Source: Acidobacteriaceae bacterium
GTDB taxonomy: Bacteria; Acidobacteriota; Terriglobia; Terriglobales; Acidobacteriaceae
Reading direction: 5' to 3'
Assembly: GCA_030041435.1 (NCBI GenBank)
Contig: JASHNW010000085.1
Span: 62,001 to 126,000 of the forward strand
DNA: 64,000 nt
The translations under genes were made by a program, and so were the position numbers. Below the pieces are notes generated by a model. That model was given only the letters and a program-made list of their open reading frames with translations, ran no database searches and was not told where the DNA came from. Shown one piece after another: positions 35,512-44,600 of this stretch; the stretch's first letter is position 1, and every line of letters begins with the position of its first letter.

Positions 35512-36641
35512 CACCGCACCTCCGTCGTTTGTTTTTCAGCCAGGGTTGTTTCCAGTGCGGATCCGTCGCCATTTCCGGGATGGAAGTGATCGCGCACGAC
35601 GTGGCCCACGGCATGGGCTGCCGTTGCTGCGGCTACGCCGGCCACCACCGTCCAGCCGATTTGACCGGCCGTCACATCCACGCCGAACCCCGCCGGATGC
35701 GGCAGCCGCTCGTAGAACGGCGATTTCGTGTCCCAGAAGCGCGGCGACGCGCACGCGATGCAGCCGTGTCCGGACTTCACCGGCCAGCTGGTCGCGCCGT
35801 TCCAGCGCACCGTGGGGCAGTTGTAATTGGCCTCCGGGCCCTTGCAGCCCATCTTGTACAGGCACCAGCCCTTGCGATGCCCTTCATCGCCCCACGCCTG
35901 CACGTAGCGGCCGGCATCGTAGTGCGCGCGCCGTTCGCACTGGTCGTGAATCAGCTGCCCATAGGCAAACAGCGGCCGGCCTTCGCCATCCAGCGCCGGC
36001 AGAACGCCAAAGGTGAGGTAGTGCACCAGCACCGCCGCCGTGTTGACGGAATTGTGCGGGCAGCCCGGCAGGTTCACGATGTTAATGCCCGGAACCGCCT
36101 CATGCAGCCCTGCCGCGCCGGTCGGATTCGGCCCGGCTTTCGGCAGCCCGCCATCCCACGCGCACGCGCCCACCGCGATCGTCGCCGCCGCCCCGCGGCA
36201 AACTTTGCTCGCAATGTCCATCGCCGTCCGGCCGCCGATGGTGCAGTACACACCGTCGTCCGCGGTCGGAATCGAGCCTTCCACCACCACCAGATACTTG
36301 CCCTTCTCCTCACGCACCACCCGCTCCAGCGCCGCTTCGGCGTGCTTCCCGTAGCCGGCCATGATGGTCTCGTGGTACTCCCAGGAAAGCGTCTCGAGAA
36401 CGATGTCTTCTACTGTTGGGTGCGTCGTGCGGATCATCGATTCGGTGTTGCCCGCGCAGTCCTGAAACTCCAGCCATACCAGAACCGGCTTGCGCTTCTG
36501 TGTCAGGGCCTCGGCGATGGTTTGCGAATACGCCTTTGGCAATGCCAGGGTCGCGGCCATGGTGCCGCAGAACTCCATGAACCGCCGGCGCGAAATCCCG
36601 CGCCTTTTGCATGTCTCCAGAACCGATTCTTCTGCGGCCAT
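35511..36641 (-). CDS. [NiFe] hydrogenase small subunit with TAT signal and altered proximal-cluster site
   Basis: 376 residues from ATG 36641 (GGAGG upstream). The twin-arginine signal is S17-R-R-R-F-M22. In the proximal-cluster motif, FQDCAGNTES, C62 is present but the second ligand (Cys in CTGCSES-type proteins) is N65. The two later proximal Cys are present (VGACAWDGG; NLPGCPHN). The distal-cluster ligands IHDQCERRAHYD and GWCLYKMGC and the medial-cluster YNCPTVRWN and GHGCIACASPRF are all intact. A C-terminal helix (GWTVVAGVAAATAAHAVGHV) anchors the enzyme. It relays electrons from the NiFe site to cytochrome b on the periplasmic face. The supernumerary Cys of O2-tolerant enzymes (CTCC, GC) are absent. 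Confidence 0.95.
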   Translation of the reverse strand: MAAEESVLETCKRRGISRRRFMEFCGTMAATLALPKAYSQTIAEALTQKRKPVLVWLEFQDCAGNTESMIRTTHPTVEDIVLETLSWEYHETIMAGYGKHAEAALERVVREEKGKYLVVVEGSIPTADDGVYCTIGGRTAMDIASKVCRGAAATIAVGACAWDGGLPKAGPNPTGAAGLHEAVPGINIVNLPGCPHNSVNTAAVLVHYLTFGVLPALDGEGRPLFAYGQLIHDQCERRAHYDAGRYVQAWGDEGHRKGWCLYKMGCKGPEANYNCPTVRWNGATSWPVKSGHGCIACASPRFWDTKSPFYERLPHPAGFGVDVTAGQIGWTVVAGVAAATAAHAVGHVVRDHFHPGNGDGSALETTLAEKQTTEVR

Positions 36642-36711
36642 CCGGCCCTCCGCCTGTATGCGATTTCCGGGGATTCGCAACAGACCCTATCGCCGGAGAA
36701 AAGCACCTGTA

Positions 36712-36727
36712 TGTGACTGCGATCACA
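36712..36727. promoter_or_regulatory. Crp/Fnr-type palindrome at the hydrogenase promoter
   Basis: TGTGACTGCGATCACA is a perfect TGTGA-N6-TCACA site, centred 78-79 bp before the hydrogenase small-subunit start. TAGGGT (rc of 36684-36689) lies 33 bp downstream of the centre, a weak -10 at class II activator spacing. It is one of three such sites in the 235-bp divergent region. Confidence 0.65.
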
Positions 36728-36790
36728 GTGGGCGATTTTTTTCTCCCGCCGGGGATGAGCCTGTTAGGAAACGAGCGGCGCCTGAATGCG

Positions 36791-36806
36791 GGTGACCCGC
36801 GTCACA
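36791..36806. promoter_or_regulatory. Crp/Fnr-type palindrome in the hydrogenase/usp divergent region
   Basis: GGTGACCCGCGTCACA contains the perfect inverted core GTGA-N6-TCAC (36792-36805). It is centred about 78 bp before the universal-stress-protein start, the same distance as the mirror-image site is from the hydrogenase start. It is therefore probably the site used by the plus-strand gene. Confidence 0.6.
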
Positions 36807-36812
36807 TGTGCT

Positions 36813-36828
36813 TGTGGCCGCAGTCACA
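36813..36828. promoter_or_regulatory. Third, imperfect Crp/Fnr-type site before the usp gene
   Basis: TGTGGCCGCAGTCACA matches TGTGA-N6-TCACA with one substitution (G for A). It lies 22 bp, two helical turns, after the site at 36791-36806, so two dimers could bind on the same DNA face. It is weaker evidence than the perfect sites. Confidence 0.4.
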
Positions 36829-36876
36829 GTTTTCGCGGCGGCGCGGCATCAGACTTCCCCCAGGAGGTTTTTCATC

Positions 36877-37794
36877 ATGAAAACCCTCGATGACCGCAGT
36901 GCTTCGAACCGCGCCCTTGTCGTGCCCGACAAGATTGTGGTGGCAACCGATCTGGCCGACGCCGATTACCTCATTCCCCATGCCGTCGCCCAGGCCCGCG
37001 CCTGCGGCGCGGCGCTGACTCTGGTCCACGTGATCCCCCCCGGCGATGCTCTGGCCCTCGATGCGCGCGCCATTCCGTTTGAGGACTCGGCCGCCATGGC
37101 CCGGGCGGCCACGAAAACCCTCGAAGACGTGGCCGCGGGCATTCGCGCGAACGGCACCGCCTGCGACTTCATCGTGGTCCAGGGTTTTCCCAGCGAGCAG
37201 GTCGCCGCCGTCGCGCGCCAGATCGGCGCCGGACGCATCCTCTGCGGCACCCACGGCCGCCGCCATCTGCGCCGGCTCCTGCTCGGCTCCGTCGCCCACG
37301 ACATCCTCCGCTCCGCCGAAGTTCCCGTCTTCACCATCGGGCCGCAGGCGCACGAAGCGTCCTCGTTCGGCGCGCCGCGCAAAATCCTGCACCCCGTCTC
37401 GCTCTGCTCCGGATACGAAGAGAGCGCCAGCATCGCCTTCGACCTCGCCCAGTTCTACCGCGCCGACATCACCTTGCTCCATGTGCTCTCGCGCAACGTC
37501 CAGGAACAGCCGGATGCCGATCGCGTGGTGGCATGGACCAAATCGGAAATGCAGCGAGTCATTCCCGACGAGGCCGAGCTCTGGACGCACGCAACCATTC
37601 AGGTGGAGATCGGCAACGTTGTCGACGAGGTTCTGAACGTCGGCGCGGAGATCTCTGCCGACCTGATCGTGCTGGGCGTCAACTGCGACGGTTCGTTCTG
37701 GCCCATCCGCGGCGACGACACCGTCTACAAGATCATCGCCCAGGCCAAATCGCCCGTCCTCAGCATCCGCCGGAGATCGGAGTACAGCGAGTAG
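36877..37794 (+). CDS. Tandem universal stress protein (two UspA domains)
   Basis: 305 residues from ATG 36877, preceded by AGGAGG nine bases away. Domain 1 begins PDKIVVATDLADADYLIPHAV and ends VPVFTIGP, with the ATP-binding loop degenerate in GTHGRRHLRRLLLGSVAHDIL. Domain 2 begins RKILHPVSLCSGYEESASIAF and closes SPVLSIRRR. Such tandem Usp proteins are cytoplasmic and respond to stress or low oxygen. It diverges from the hydrogenase operon across a region with three Crp/Fnr-like sites, so co-regulation with respiratory genes is likely (inference). Confidence 0.9.
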   Translation: MKTLDDRSASNRALVVPDKIVVATDLADADYLIPHAVAQARACGAALTLVHVIPPGDALALDARAIPFEDSAAMARAATKTLEDVAAGIRANGTACDFIVVQGFPSEQVAAVARQIGAGRILCGTHGRRHLRRLLLGSVAHDILRSAEVPVFTIGPQAHEASSFGAPRKILHPVSLCSGYEESASIAFDLAQFYRADITLLHVLSRNVQEQPDADRVVAWTKSEMQRVIPDEAELWTHATIQVEIGNVVDEVLNVGAEISADLIVLGVNCDGSFWPIRGDDTVYKIIAQAKSPVLSIRRRSEYSE

Positions 37795-37845
37795 CGCGCA
37801 GTTGCAGCTCACCGCCTGCACATTGAGGTCCGTAGATTTCTCCGC

Positions 37846-38055
37846 ATGCTGCGAGCGCTTCCCTGGGAAGAACATGCCGCAGATTTCTACGCCGAAATCC
37901 GGCGCCAGCTGGTCAGCACCGGCCAGCCCATTGGCGAACTCGATAGGTTGATCGCCGCGCATTCGCTTTCCGCAGGCGCCGTTTTGGTGACGAATAACAC
38001 CCGCCACTACGAGCGGATCGCGCAGCCACTGATCCTGGAAAACTGGAGCGAATAG
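37846..38055 (+). pseudogene. C-terminal remnant of a second VapC-like PIN toxin
   Basis: 69 codons. RALPWEEHAADFYAEIRRQL, GQPIGELDRLIAAHSLSAGA and VLVTNNTRHYERIAQPLILE correspond to the C-terminal half of VapC proteins (conserved GxxIGxxDxxIAAH and TNNxxxF). The N-terminal half with the first catalytic Asp is absent and no antitoxin gene precedes it; upstream is the universal-stress gene. The intact frame shows decay is by truncation rather than by frameshift. It is not the same subtype as the remnant at 9580. Confidence 0.72.
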
Positions 38056-38072
38056 CGCAGAGCCCCGGCCTC

Positions 38073-39104
38073 TTACCTTCGCACTCCCACCACGCTCAGC
38101 ATCCGCCCCGTCGATCCCTGCTCCGCTCGATACGAAAAGTACCGGTTGTTCTGGCAGCGTGTGCAGTCGCCGGCGACGGCGATTGACTCCTGCCGCAGGC
38201 CCGCATCGACGAGCTGCCGCCGGTTCGCCTCCATCAGATCCAGGTGCAGTTGCGGCCCCAGATTGCTGTGCCCCGGCGCGCGCGCGGTCAGAAACAGCAG
38301 CGGATATTTATCGCGGATCGGATCGGAATCCGACACCTCGGTGAACAGCTCCGGCGCATAAGCAAACTGCGACCCGAACTCGCTCCGCACCTCTTCGCCA
38401 ACCGCATAGCAGCACGCGGCGATCCCTGGCCCGATCGCGGCAATCAGATCTTCAGGCCGGCTGTGGAACTCCGACCGCATGCGCCCCACGCCCTTCTCCA
38501 CAATCCGCACAAGAGTGCCACGCCACCCCGCATGAAACGCGGCGACTGCTTTCTTCTTCACATCGGCCACCAGCACCGGAATGCAGTCCGCTGTCTGGAT
38601 CGCCAGCAGCAGGCCCGGCTCGTCGGTCATCATACCGTCGGCCTTCCACGGCTCGGCGCGATCCACATCGGCACGCCCCACGCGGCGCACCAGCGACGAA
38701 TGAATCTGTTTGAGCGTCACCAGCCGCGCGTCCGCCGCGCCCAGCGCCTCCAGAAAGCGCCGCCGGTTCTCGAGCACGTTCTCCCGCGCGTCCGTCTCGG
38801 TGAATCCCAGATTCAGCTCGCCCGCCCGCTGCCCTGGCCGATAGGCCCCCGTCACGCCGCCCGTGCGCGTGCTGAACCCATGCGCCAGCCATGGGTACGC
38901 ATTCCACTCGGGCGCGCGCACAATCTCCACGCGCGACTTCACGACGCGACGCGCCGTCTGCGGCAGGATGACGGGCCGCTCCGACTGCCGGCTTGTTCCA
39001 CTCCACCCCCGCTGGGTGCGCTTGCGCCGCGGCGTCAGTCCGCCCGCCGTGAGCAGCTTGTCCACGGCACGAATATCGGAGGAAGAGGAATGGGGAGACG
39101 CCAT
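38073..39104 (-). CDS. PgeF/YfiH-type purine nucleoside phosphorylase/peptidoglycan-editing protein (laccase domain)
   Basis: 343 residues. Family motifs are AHGFSTRTGGVT, LVTLKQIHSSLV, IQTADCIPVLVAD and AAFHAGWRGTLVRIV, with IGPGIAACCYAVGEEV following; the His, Cys and His of these segments form the metal/active site. Members were long called polyphenol oxidases and are now linked to purine nucleoside cleavage and to removing mis-incorporated residues from peptidoglycan precursors. The first 60 residues (SPHSSSSDIRAVDKLLTAGG onward) are an unusual basic extension before the conserved domain. AAGGAG is only two bases from this ATG, so a later GTG start is possible. Confidence 0.88.
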   Translation of the reverse strand: MASPHSSSSDIRAVDKLLTAGGLTPRRKRTQRGWSGTSRQSERPVILPQTARRVVKSRVEIVRAPEWNAYPWLAHGFSTRTGGVTGAYRPGQRAGELNLGFTETDARENVLENRRRFLEALGAADARLVTLKQIHSSLVRRVGRADVDRAEPWKADGMMTDEPGLLLAIQTADCIPVLVADVKKKAVAAFHAGWRGTLVRIVEKGVGRMRSEFHSRPEDLIAAIGPGIAACCYAVGEEVRSEFGSQFAYAPELFTEVSDSDPIRDKYPLLFLTARAPGHSNLGPQLHLDLMEANRRQLVDAGLRQESIAVAGDCTRCQNNRYFSYRAEQGSTGRMLSVVGVRR

Positions 39105-39157
39105 CGCTCCTTATTTTACCGGCGTGAAACTCCCGCGCGCCCGAAGCCCGGCCTGCT

Positions 39158-41380
39158 TTACTTCGGCAATTCCGCCGCGTAGATATTCGCCGTCGACAAA
39201 CGCGCGCTCACCAGCGGGACATCCCCCGGAGCCAGCCCTGCAAAGCGGTAGTCCACCACATTCGCCGAGCGCAGATCGTGCAGATCGGCCACGCGTTCTA
39301 CCTGGCCGCCCGGCACAGCCACGCGGTAGATCGGCTGGTCGGCCTGCGCGAAATCGTGGAAGTAAATTGCCGTGTCGTCGTGCGACCACGCCGGATCGGC
39401 GATATTCTGTTCGGCCAGCACGCGCCAGTTCTTTGCCGCTACGTCGTAGAGCATCAGTTTTTTCTGGTCGATCGACAGCGCCGCAATGTATTTCCCGTCC
39501 GCCGACCAGCGCGGGCTGAACAACCCGTCCGATCCCGGCAGCTTCGTCATCGCATGCCTGGCCAGATCGACCGTGTAGATCGCCTTGGGCTGCTCGGCTT
39601 CGGCCATCAGATCCGGCAGCCGCCCGAACACCAGCGTCTTCGCGTCCGGTGACCAGTCCGGATCCGCCTCGCTGCGGTCCTCGTGCAGCACTTCCTGCAG
39701 GTGCCCGCCGTCGGCATCCATGGTGTACACCTCCCACGGCTTGCCTGGCTGCCGTCCCATCAGCACCAGCTGCCGCGCATCCGGCGACCAGTGCATCATG
39801 AAGACCTGCATCGGCCGGCCCGTCAACTGCAGCCGCCCCGTGCCGTCGCTGCGGCTGCGCCACACGGATCCGTCGTCCTGCCGAATCCACGCCACCCAGT
39901 ATCCGTCCCGCGAGTACTCCACGCGCAGCGCGTTGCTCAGGCCGCCGCCGTTCGGGACGAACATGCTTGCGCTGCGGTCGTAGCGCAGCAGCTCCGACCG
40001 CGTATTCAGCCCGATAAAAAACGTCCGACGTCCGCCGCGCTCGGTGATCGGCGCCTGATAGTCGAGCGGCCCGTTCGTGATCGGAATCGGCGGCTGCGGC
40101 CGTCCGAAGAGGCTCCCGTGTTCCGGGATCGCCCAGATGTTGCTGTTCCCATCGCGCGCCGACTGGAAAACATAGTAGCGCCCATCGTCGGTCCAGCTGC
40201 CGCAGCACTCCGCCGCCGGCGCGCTGGTCCAGTCCGGCAGCAGAATGTGCGCGCCGCTCCCGTCGCTCGCCACTTCCCACAGCGCCGAGGTGTGCGTCTC
40301 GCTGTTCAGCAGCGTCAGCCGCAGCCGCGTGCCATCGGGCGACCAGCGCAGCCAGAATGCCCGTCCCGGCAGCGCCGCAAACTTGTGGCTCTCGCTCCCG
40401 TTGTCGCGCGCGATATATAAGTCGTCGCCGCTCGCGTACAGAATCCTCTGCCCATCCGGCATCCACGTCGCGTCGTGGGCCACAATACCCGGAATCCGCC
40501 GCGCCGTTCCGCCCGTCGTCGACACGATCCACAGCGCCTGCTCCGGCGCCGTCGCCAGATGGTTGCGCAGCAGCAGGCGCGAACCGTCCGGAGAAATGTC
40601 TCCCAGCGACGGCGCGGCGAGTTCGTCCGGCAGCGGCAGCGTGCTCGTCTCGCCGTCCGCAATCAGCGCCTGCGCCAGCATCGCGCGTCCGTTTTCTATC
40701 TGCGAAAAGTAAATGCGTGAGCCGTCCGTCGCCGTCCCCGCAAAGCTCTCGAACAGCGGATCGCCCGGTCCCACGCGTCCGGAAAAAGTCACCTGGGTGA
40801 TCCGCGGCGGCGCCGTATACGACGGCTTCTCCAATATCCCGGCCAGATAGCCGCCCGCCGCCAGCACGACCGCGGCCGCAGCAGCCAGCGCAATCGCCAG
40901 CCATCTTCGCGGAGGGCGCGCAGCGATCGTTCCGGGCGGCCCATGAACCCCCGCCGCACCCGCGTCCGCACGCAGCGCCTCAGAGGTAAAGTCCGGCCCA
41001 ACCGGAATTTTCTCCGCCGCGCCCGCACCCACCACCGTAACCGGCGCAATGAATCGATAGCCCCGCCGCGCCAGCGTCTCAATGAACCGCGGGTTCTCCG
41101 CCGAGTCACCCAGCGACTCTCTTAATTTATTGATAGCCGTTCCCAGGCTGTGGTCGAAATCGACAATCGTGTCCGTGCCCCACAACCGCTGCTGGATCTC
41201 CTCCCGGGTCACCACTTCGCCCGGTCGTTCCAGCAAACACACCAGCACCCGAAACGGCTGCGCCTGCACGCGAATGCGGACTCCCGATTTGCGCAGTTCT
41301 CCAGACTCAGCATCAGCCTCAAAAAGGCCGAATCGAAAACGAGCAGCCGTCTTTTCCCGATGCTCTGCTGAGGCCGGCAT
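39158..41380 (-). CDS. Membrane winged-helix regulator with TolB/WD40-like propeller (CadC-type architecture)
   Basis: 740 residues from ATG 41380; in-frame ATGs at 41404 and 41437 are alternatives. Residues 14-112 form an OmpR/PhoB-type winged helix (QAQPFRVLVCLLERPGEVVT; SLGTAINKLRESLGDSAENP; FIETLARRGYRFIAPV). A single membrane helix lies at about 160-182 (WLAIALAAAAAVVLAAGGYL). The rest is a periplasmic beta-propeller of PD40 repeats (DISPDGSRLLLRN; HWSPDARQLVLMG; DWSPDAKTLVFGR). This domain order is very common in acidobacteria and suggests direct signalling from the periplasm to a promoter. The ligand and target genes are unknown; the TonB receptor gene is encoded divergently. Confidence 0.88.
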   Translation of the reverse strand: MPASAEHREKTAARFRFGLFEADAESGELRKSGVRIRVQAQPFRVLVCLLERPGEVVTREEIQQRLWGTDTIVDFDHSLGTAINKLRESLGDSAENPRFIETLARRGYRFIAPVTVVGAGAAEKIPVGPDFTSEALRADAGAAGVHGPPGTIAARPPRRWLAIALAAAAAVVLAAGGYLAGILEKPSYTAPPRITQVTFSGRVGPGDPLFESFAGTATDGSRIYFSQIENGRAMLAQALIADGETSTLPLPDELAAPSLGDISPDGSRLLLRNHLATAPEQALWIVSTTGGTARRIPGIVAHDATWMPDGQRILYASGDDLYIARDNGSESHKFAALPGRAFWLRWSPDGTRLRLTLLNSETHTSALWEVASDGSGAHILLPDWTSAPAAECCGSWTDDGRYYVFQSARDGNSNIWAIPEHGSLFGRPQPPIPITNGPLDYQAPITERGGRRTFFIGLNTRSELLRYDRSASMFVPNGGGLSNALRVEYSRDGYWVAWIRQDDGSVWRSRSDGTGRLQLTGRPMQVFMMHWSPDARQLVLMGRQPGKPWEVYTMDADGGHLQEVLHEDRSEADPDWSPDAKTLVFGRLPDLMAEAEQPKAIYTVDLARHAMTKLPGSDGLFSPRWSADGKYIAALSIDQKKLMLYDVAAKNWRVLAEQNIADPAWSHDDTAIYFHDFAQADQPIYRVAVPGGQVERVADLHDLRSANVVDYRFAGLAPGDVPLVSARLSTANIYAAELPK

Positions 41381-41403
41381 AAAGAAAACCCCGCACGGGG
41401 ACA
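41381..41403 (-). promoter_or_regulatory. Short GC hairpin plus T-rich tract just before the winged-helix gene start
   Basis: On the minus strand CCCC-GTGC-GGGG is followed by TTTTCTTT and then the ATG at 41380. The stem is only 4 bp, but the GC arms plus U-rich tail resemble a miniature attenuator. It would fall inside the coding region if the ATG at 41404 were the real start. Confidence 0.25.
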
Positions 41404-41646
41404 TTCTGTTGTAACGCGAATGATACCTCCCGGTCAATGCACTGCCTAAGCTCGGAACTGGATGAAATCCTGCCGCATCTCTATGAAATTGAATTATTTA
41501 TCTGGTGATCAACGTTTGATCGAAAAAAGGCTCACTATGCATTGCCGGTCGTATGCGCGAACGAGTGTAGTTCACGCTGGCTCCGCAGTACGCAAAAGTA
41601 CAGGATTCGAATCTGCGGACACCGCAACGATTTTGGAGGCAACACA

Positions 41647-44600
41647 ATGATTACGAAAAGCAGATCGACGATACGATTCGGCGGACGCTGGCTCGGCTTG
41701 CTGCTCCTCGCAGCCGCCACCGCGCTCGGCGCCGGACACCTCTTCGCGCAATCCGATAACGGCAGCATCGTCGGCACGGTCACCGACCCGACCGGAGCTG
41801 TGATTCCGAATGCGACGATCGCCGTAACCAATCTTGATACCGGGCTGCAGTTCAACGCCGCGTCAGACAACGCGGGCGAGTTCCACATCCCCGCGGTGCC
41901 GCGCGGCAACTACAGGGCCGAAGTCAAATCGCAGGGCTTCCAGACCCAGGCAGTCAACTTCAGCGTTCAGGTGGCGACGGCACAGACCCTGATCTTCAAG
42001 CTGGTGCCAGGCGCGCAGACCACGACGGTCCAGGTCACCAGCGCCGCGCCGCTGGTCAATACCTCCAACGCCACCATCGGCGAAACCATTCAGGGCGAGC
42101 AGGTCACCGAGCTCCCTCTGAACGGCCGTAACTTTACCGGCCTGGCGCTTCTGGTTCCGGGCGTAACCCGCGGCGTGTACGGCGATGAGTCCAGCGGCGT
42201 CAGCGGGAATGCGGAAACGTTCCGCAACAGCGAGAGCGGCGGCGCCGCCCTTTCCGTCAACGGCCTGCGCCAGCAGGCGGATAACTATCTGCTCGACGGC
42301 CTCGACGACAACGACTCCCTGCTCAACACCATCCTCATCTTTCCCAACATCGACGCCACCCAGGAGTTCAAGCTCGACACCAGCGTGGCTCCGGCGGAAT
42401 ACGGCCGCGCCGGGGGCGCCATCGTGGCCAGCTCCATCAAGAGCGGCACGAACGAGTACCACGGTTCGGCGTTCTGGTTCTATCGCAGCGGGCACTTCGA
42501 TGCCAATCCCGACTACCGCTTCCTCGGTGCGTCGCCCAGCAAGAATCCTGAGTTCAACCGCAACCAGCCCGGCTTCTCCATCGGCGGTCCGTTTCTGAGG
42601 AATAAGCTCTTTGGCTTCGGCGATTATCAGGCCTTCCGCGAGAATCTGCCGCAGAACTCCTATTTCGTGACCGTGCCTACCGCCCGGATGCGCAGCGGCG
42701 ATTTCAGCGAGCTGCTCGCTTCTTCTCCCAATTTCGACGCGGCCAACGGGCCTGCGGTCGACAAGCAGTTCAGCGAACCGCATTGCCTTGCCGCGGGCGC
42801 CACGTACGTGAAGGACGGCCAGCTTTATAACCCGATGAACTGCACGCCGATTCCGGGCAATAACGTTGCGGCCGCCGGCATTCCTGAAAACACGGCCGCC
42901 CTCAAATACTTCAACGCGTACCCGACGGCGACGCGCAGCGGCGTGGTCAATAACTTCCTGACGCACAAGCAGGAGTACGTCCACTACAACACCTTCGACG
43001 GCCGCTTCGACTACGATGCGACGGCAAAGGACGTGGCCTTCGTCCGCTTCAGCTACGACAACTCCAACTTCACCGAAACTCCGGAACTGGGCACCCTGCC
43101 ATCCGGCTTCGGCACCGGATCTTCTTATGCGCATGCCCGCGCCTGGGGTCTGGGCTACACGCATACCTTCACGCCTTCGCTCATTAACGAGCTGCTCCTC
43201 GGCTACAACCGCGACGATTACGGCTACCAGCCGCCTTTCTACGGAGACGCGCTCTCGGCGGGCCTCGGTATCGTGAATGCCAACCGGAATCAGGAGACCA
43301 GCGGCGGGGCTCTGATCGGCGGCAATGCCGGCATCGATTACACCGGCGATTACGGCCTCTACGCGGTTCCGCAGAATACCTACGAGCTGAGCGACAGCGT
43401 GGACTGGGAACACGGCCGCCACTCCTTCAAGTTCGGCGCTACGGGCATCCTCCGCAATATGGAGTACTTCCGCCCCATCTCCGGCAAAGGCTACTTTAAC
43501 TTCGGCAACGGCGACTTCACCGGCTTCCCGACCGCGGAAATGCTCATCGGCTTCACCGACAGCTATTCCATCGGTTCGCAGAACGGCTACTTCAGCAACA
43601 TCTCCTGGGAGAACGGCTTCTTCGCGCAGGACGAGTGGCGCTACAGCCGGCGGCTCACGCTGCAGCTGGGCCTGCGTTACGACGTCATCACCTGGCCCTA
43701 TGAAGCGCAGAACCGCCAGGCCTCGTTCGATATCTCCCCCTCCAGCCCCACCTACGGACAGGTGCTCGAAGCCGGCAAGAACGGCGTTTCCCGCACCATC
43801 ATGAACAACAACTACGGCAACTTTGCCCCGCGCGTCGGCTTTGCGTACGACCTGCACGGCAATGGCAAACAGGTAATCCGCGGCGGGTACGGTATCTTCT
43901 ACTTCCCCGACTACGGCGGCATCAGCAACCAGCTTGGCCAGCAGATTCCGTTCGGCGGCAGCGTCGGGTACGGCGCCAACATCGGCTACTGCGTCACCTT
44001 CACCGGCCAGACCCCGGCTCCGGGCGCGGCCTATGGCTGCAACGAGTCCGCGCAGCAAACTACTCCGCTCCCGGCTCCAGGCTTCCCCGCCTTCAATCCC
44101 GCCGTTCCTCCGGCAGGTCTAAGCACTCTCGCCGTTAACCGTAACAATAAAAATCAGAATATTCAGGAATGGAACCTGCAGGGCGAGCAGCAGCTCAGCA
44201 GGTACGACGTGATCGACCTCGCCTATGTCGGCACCAAATCCGATCACCTCTCCACCTACTGGCCGTACAACATCTACCAATTCGGAACCGGGCTGCAAAA
44301 CTTCCCCACCTACGGCAGCATCACGTACGAGAACTACGACGGCTCCGGCAACTACAACGGCCTCCAGCTGCAGTACCAGCACCGCCAGGGCAATGACCTG
44401 CTGGTGACCGGTTCCTACGCCTGGTCGCACACCCTCGATAATTCGCCCGGCGCGGCTCAGGGATCGACGGCTCCTCTCTACTACGATCCTGCGGCGAACT
44501 ACGGCAACTCGCTCAACGATCAGCGCGAGGTCTTCACCTCGTCGATCCTCTACAAACTGCCGTTCGGCCAGGGAGAGCATTTCCTCGGCTCCGCCAGCTA

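Noticed and set aside
41863-44058. 731-codon minus-strand frame inside the TonB receptor gene
   Set aside because: Antisense shadow; the receptor shows signal peptide, plug and barrel motifs on the plus strand and a downstream terminator.
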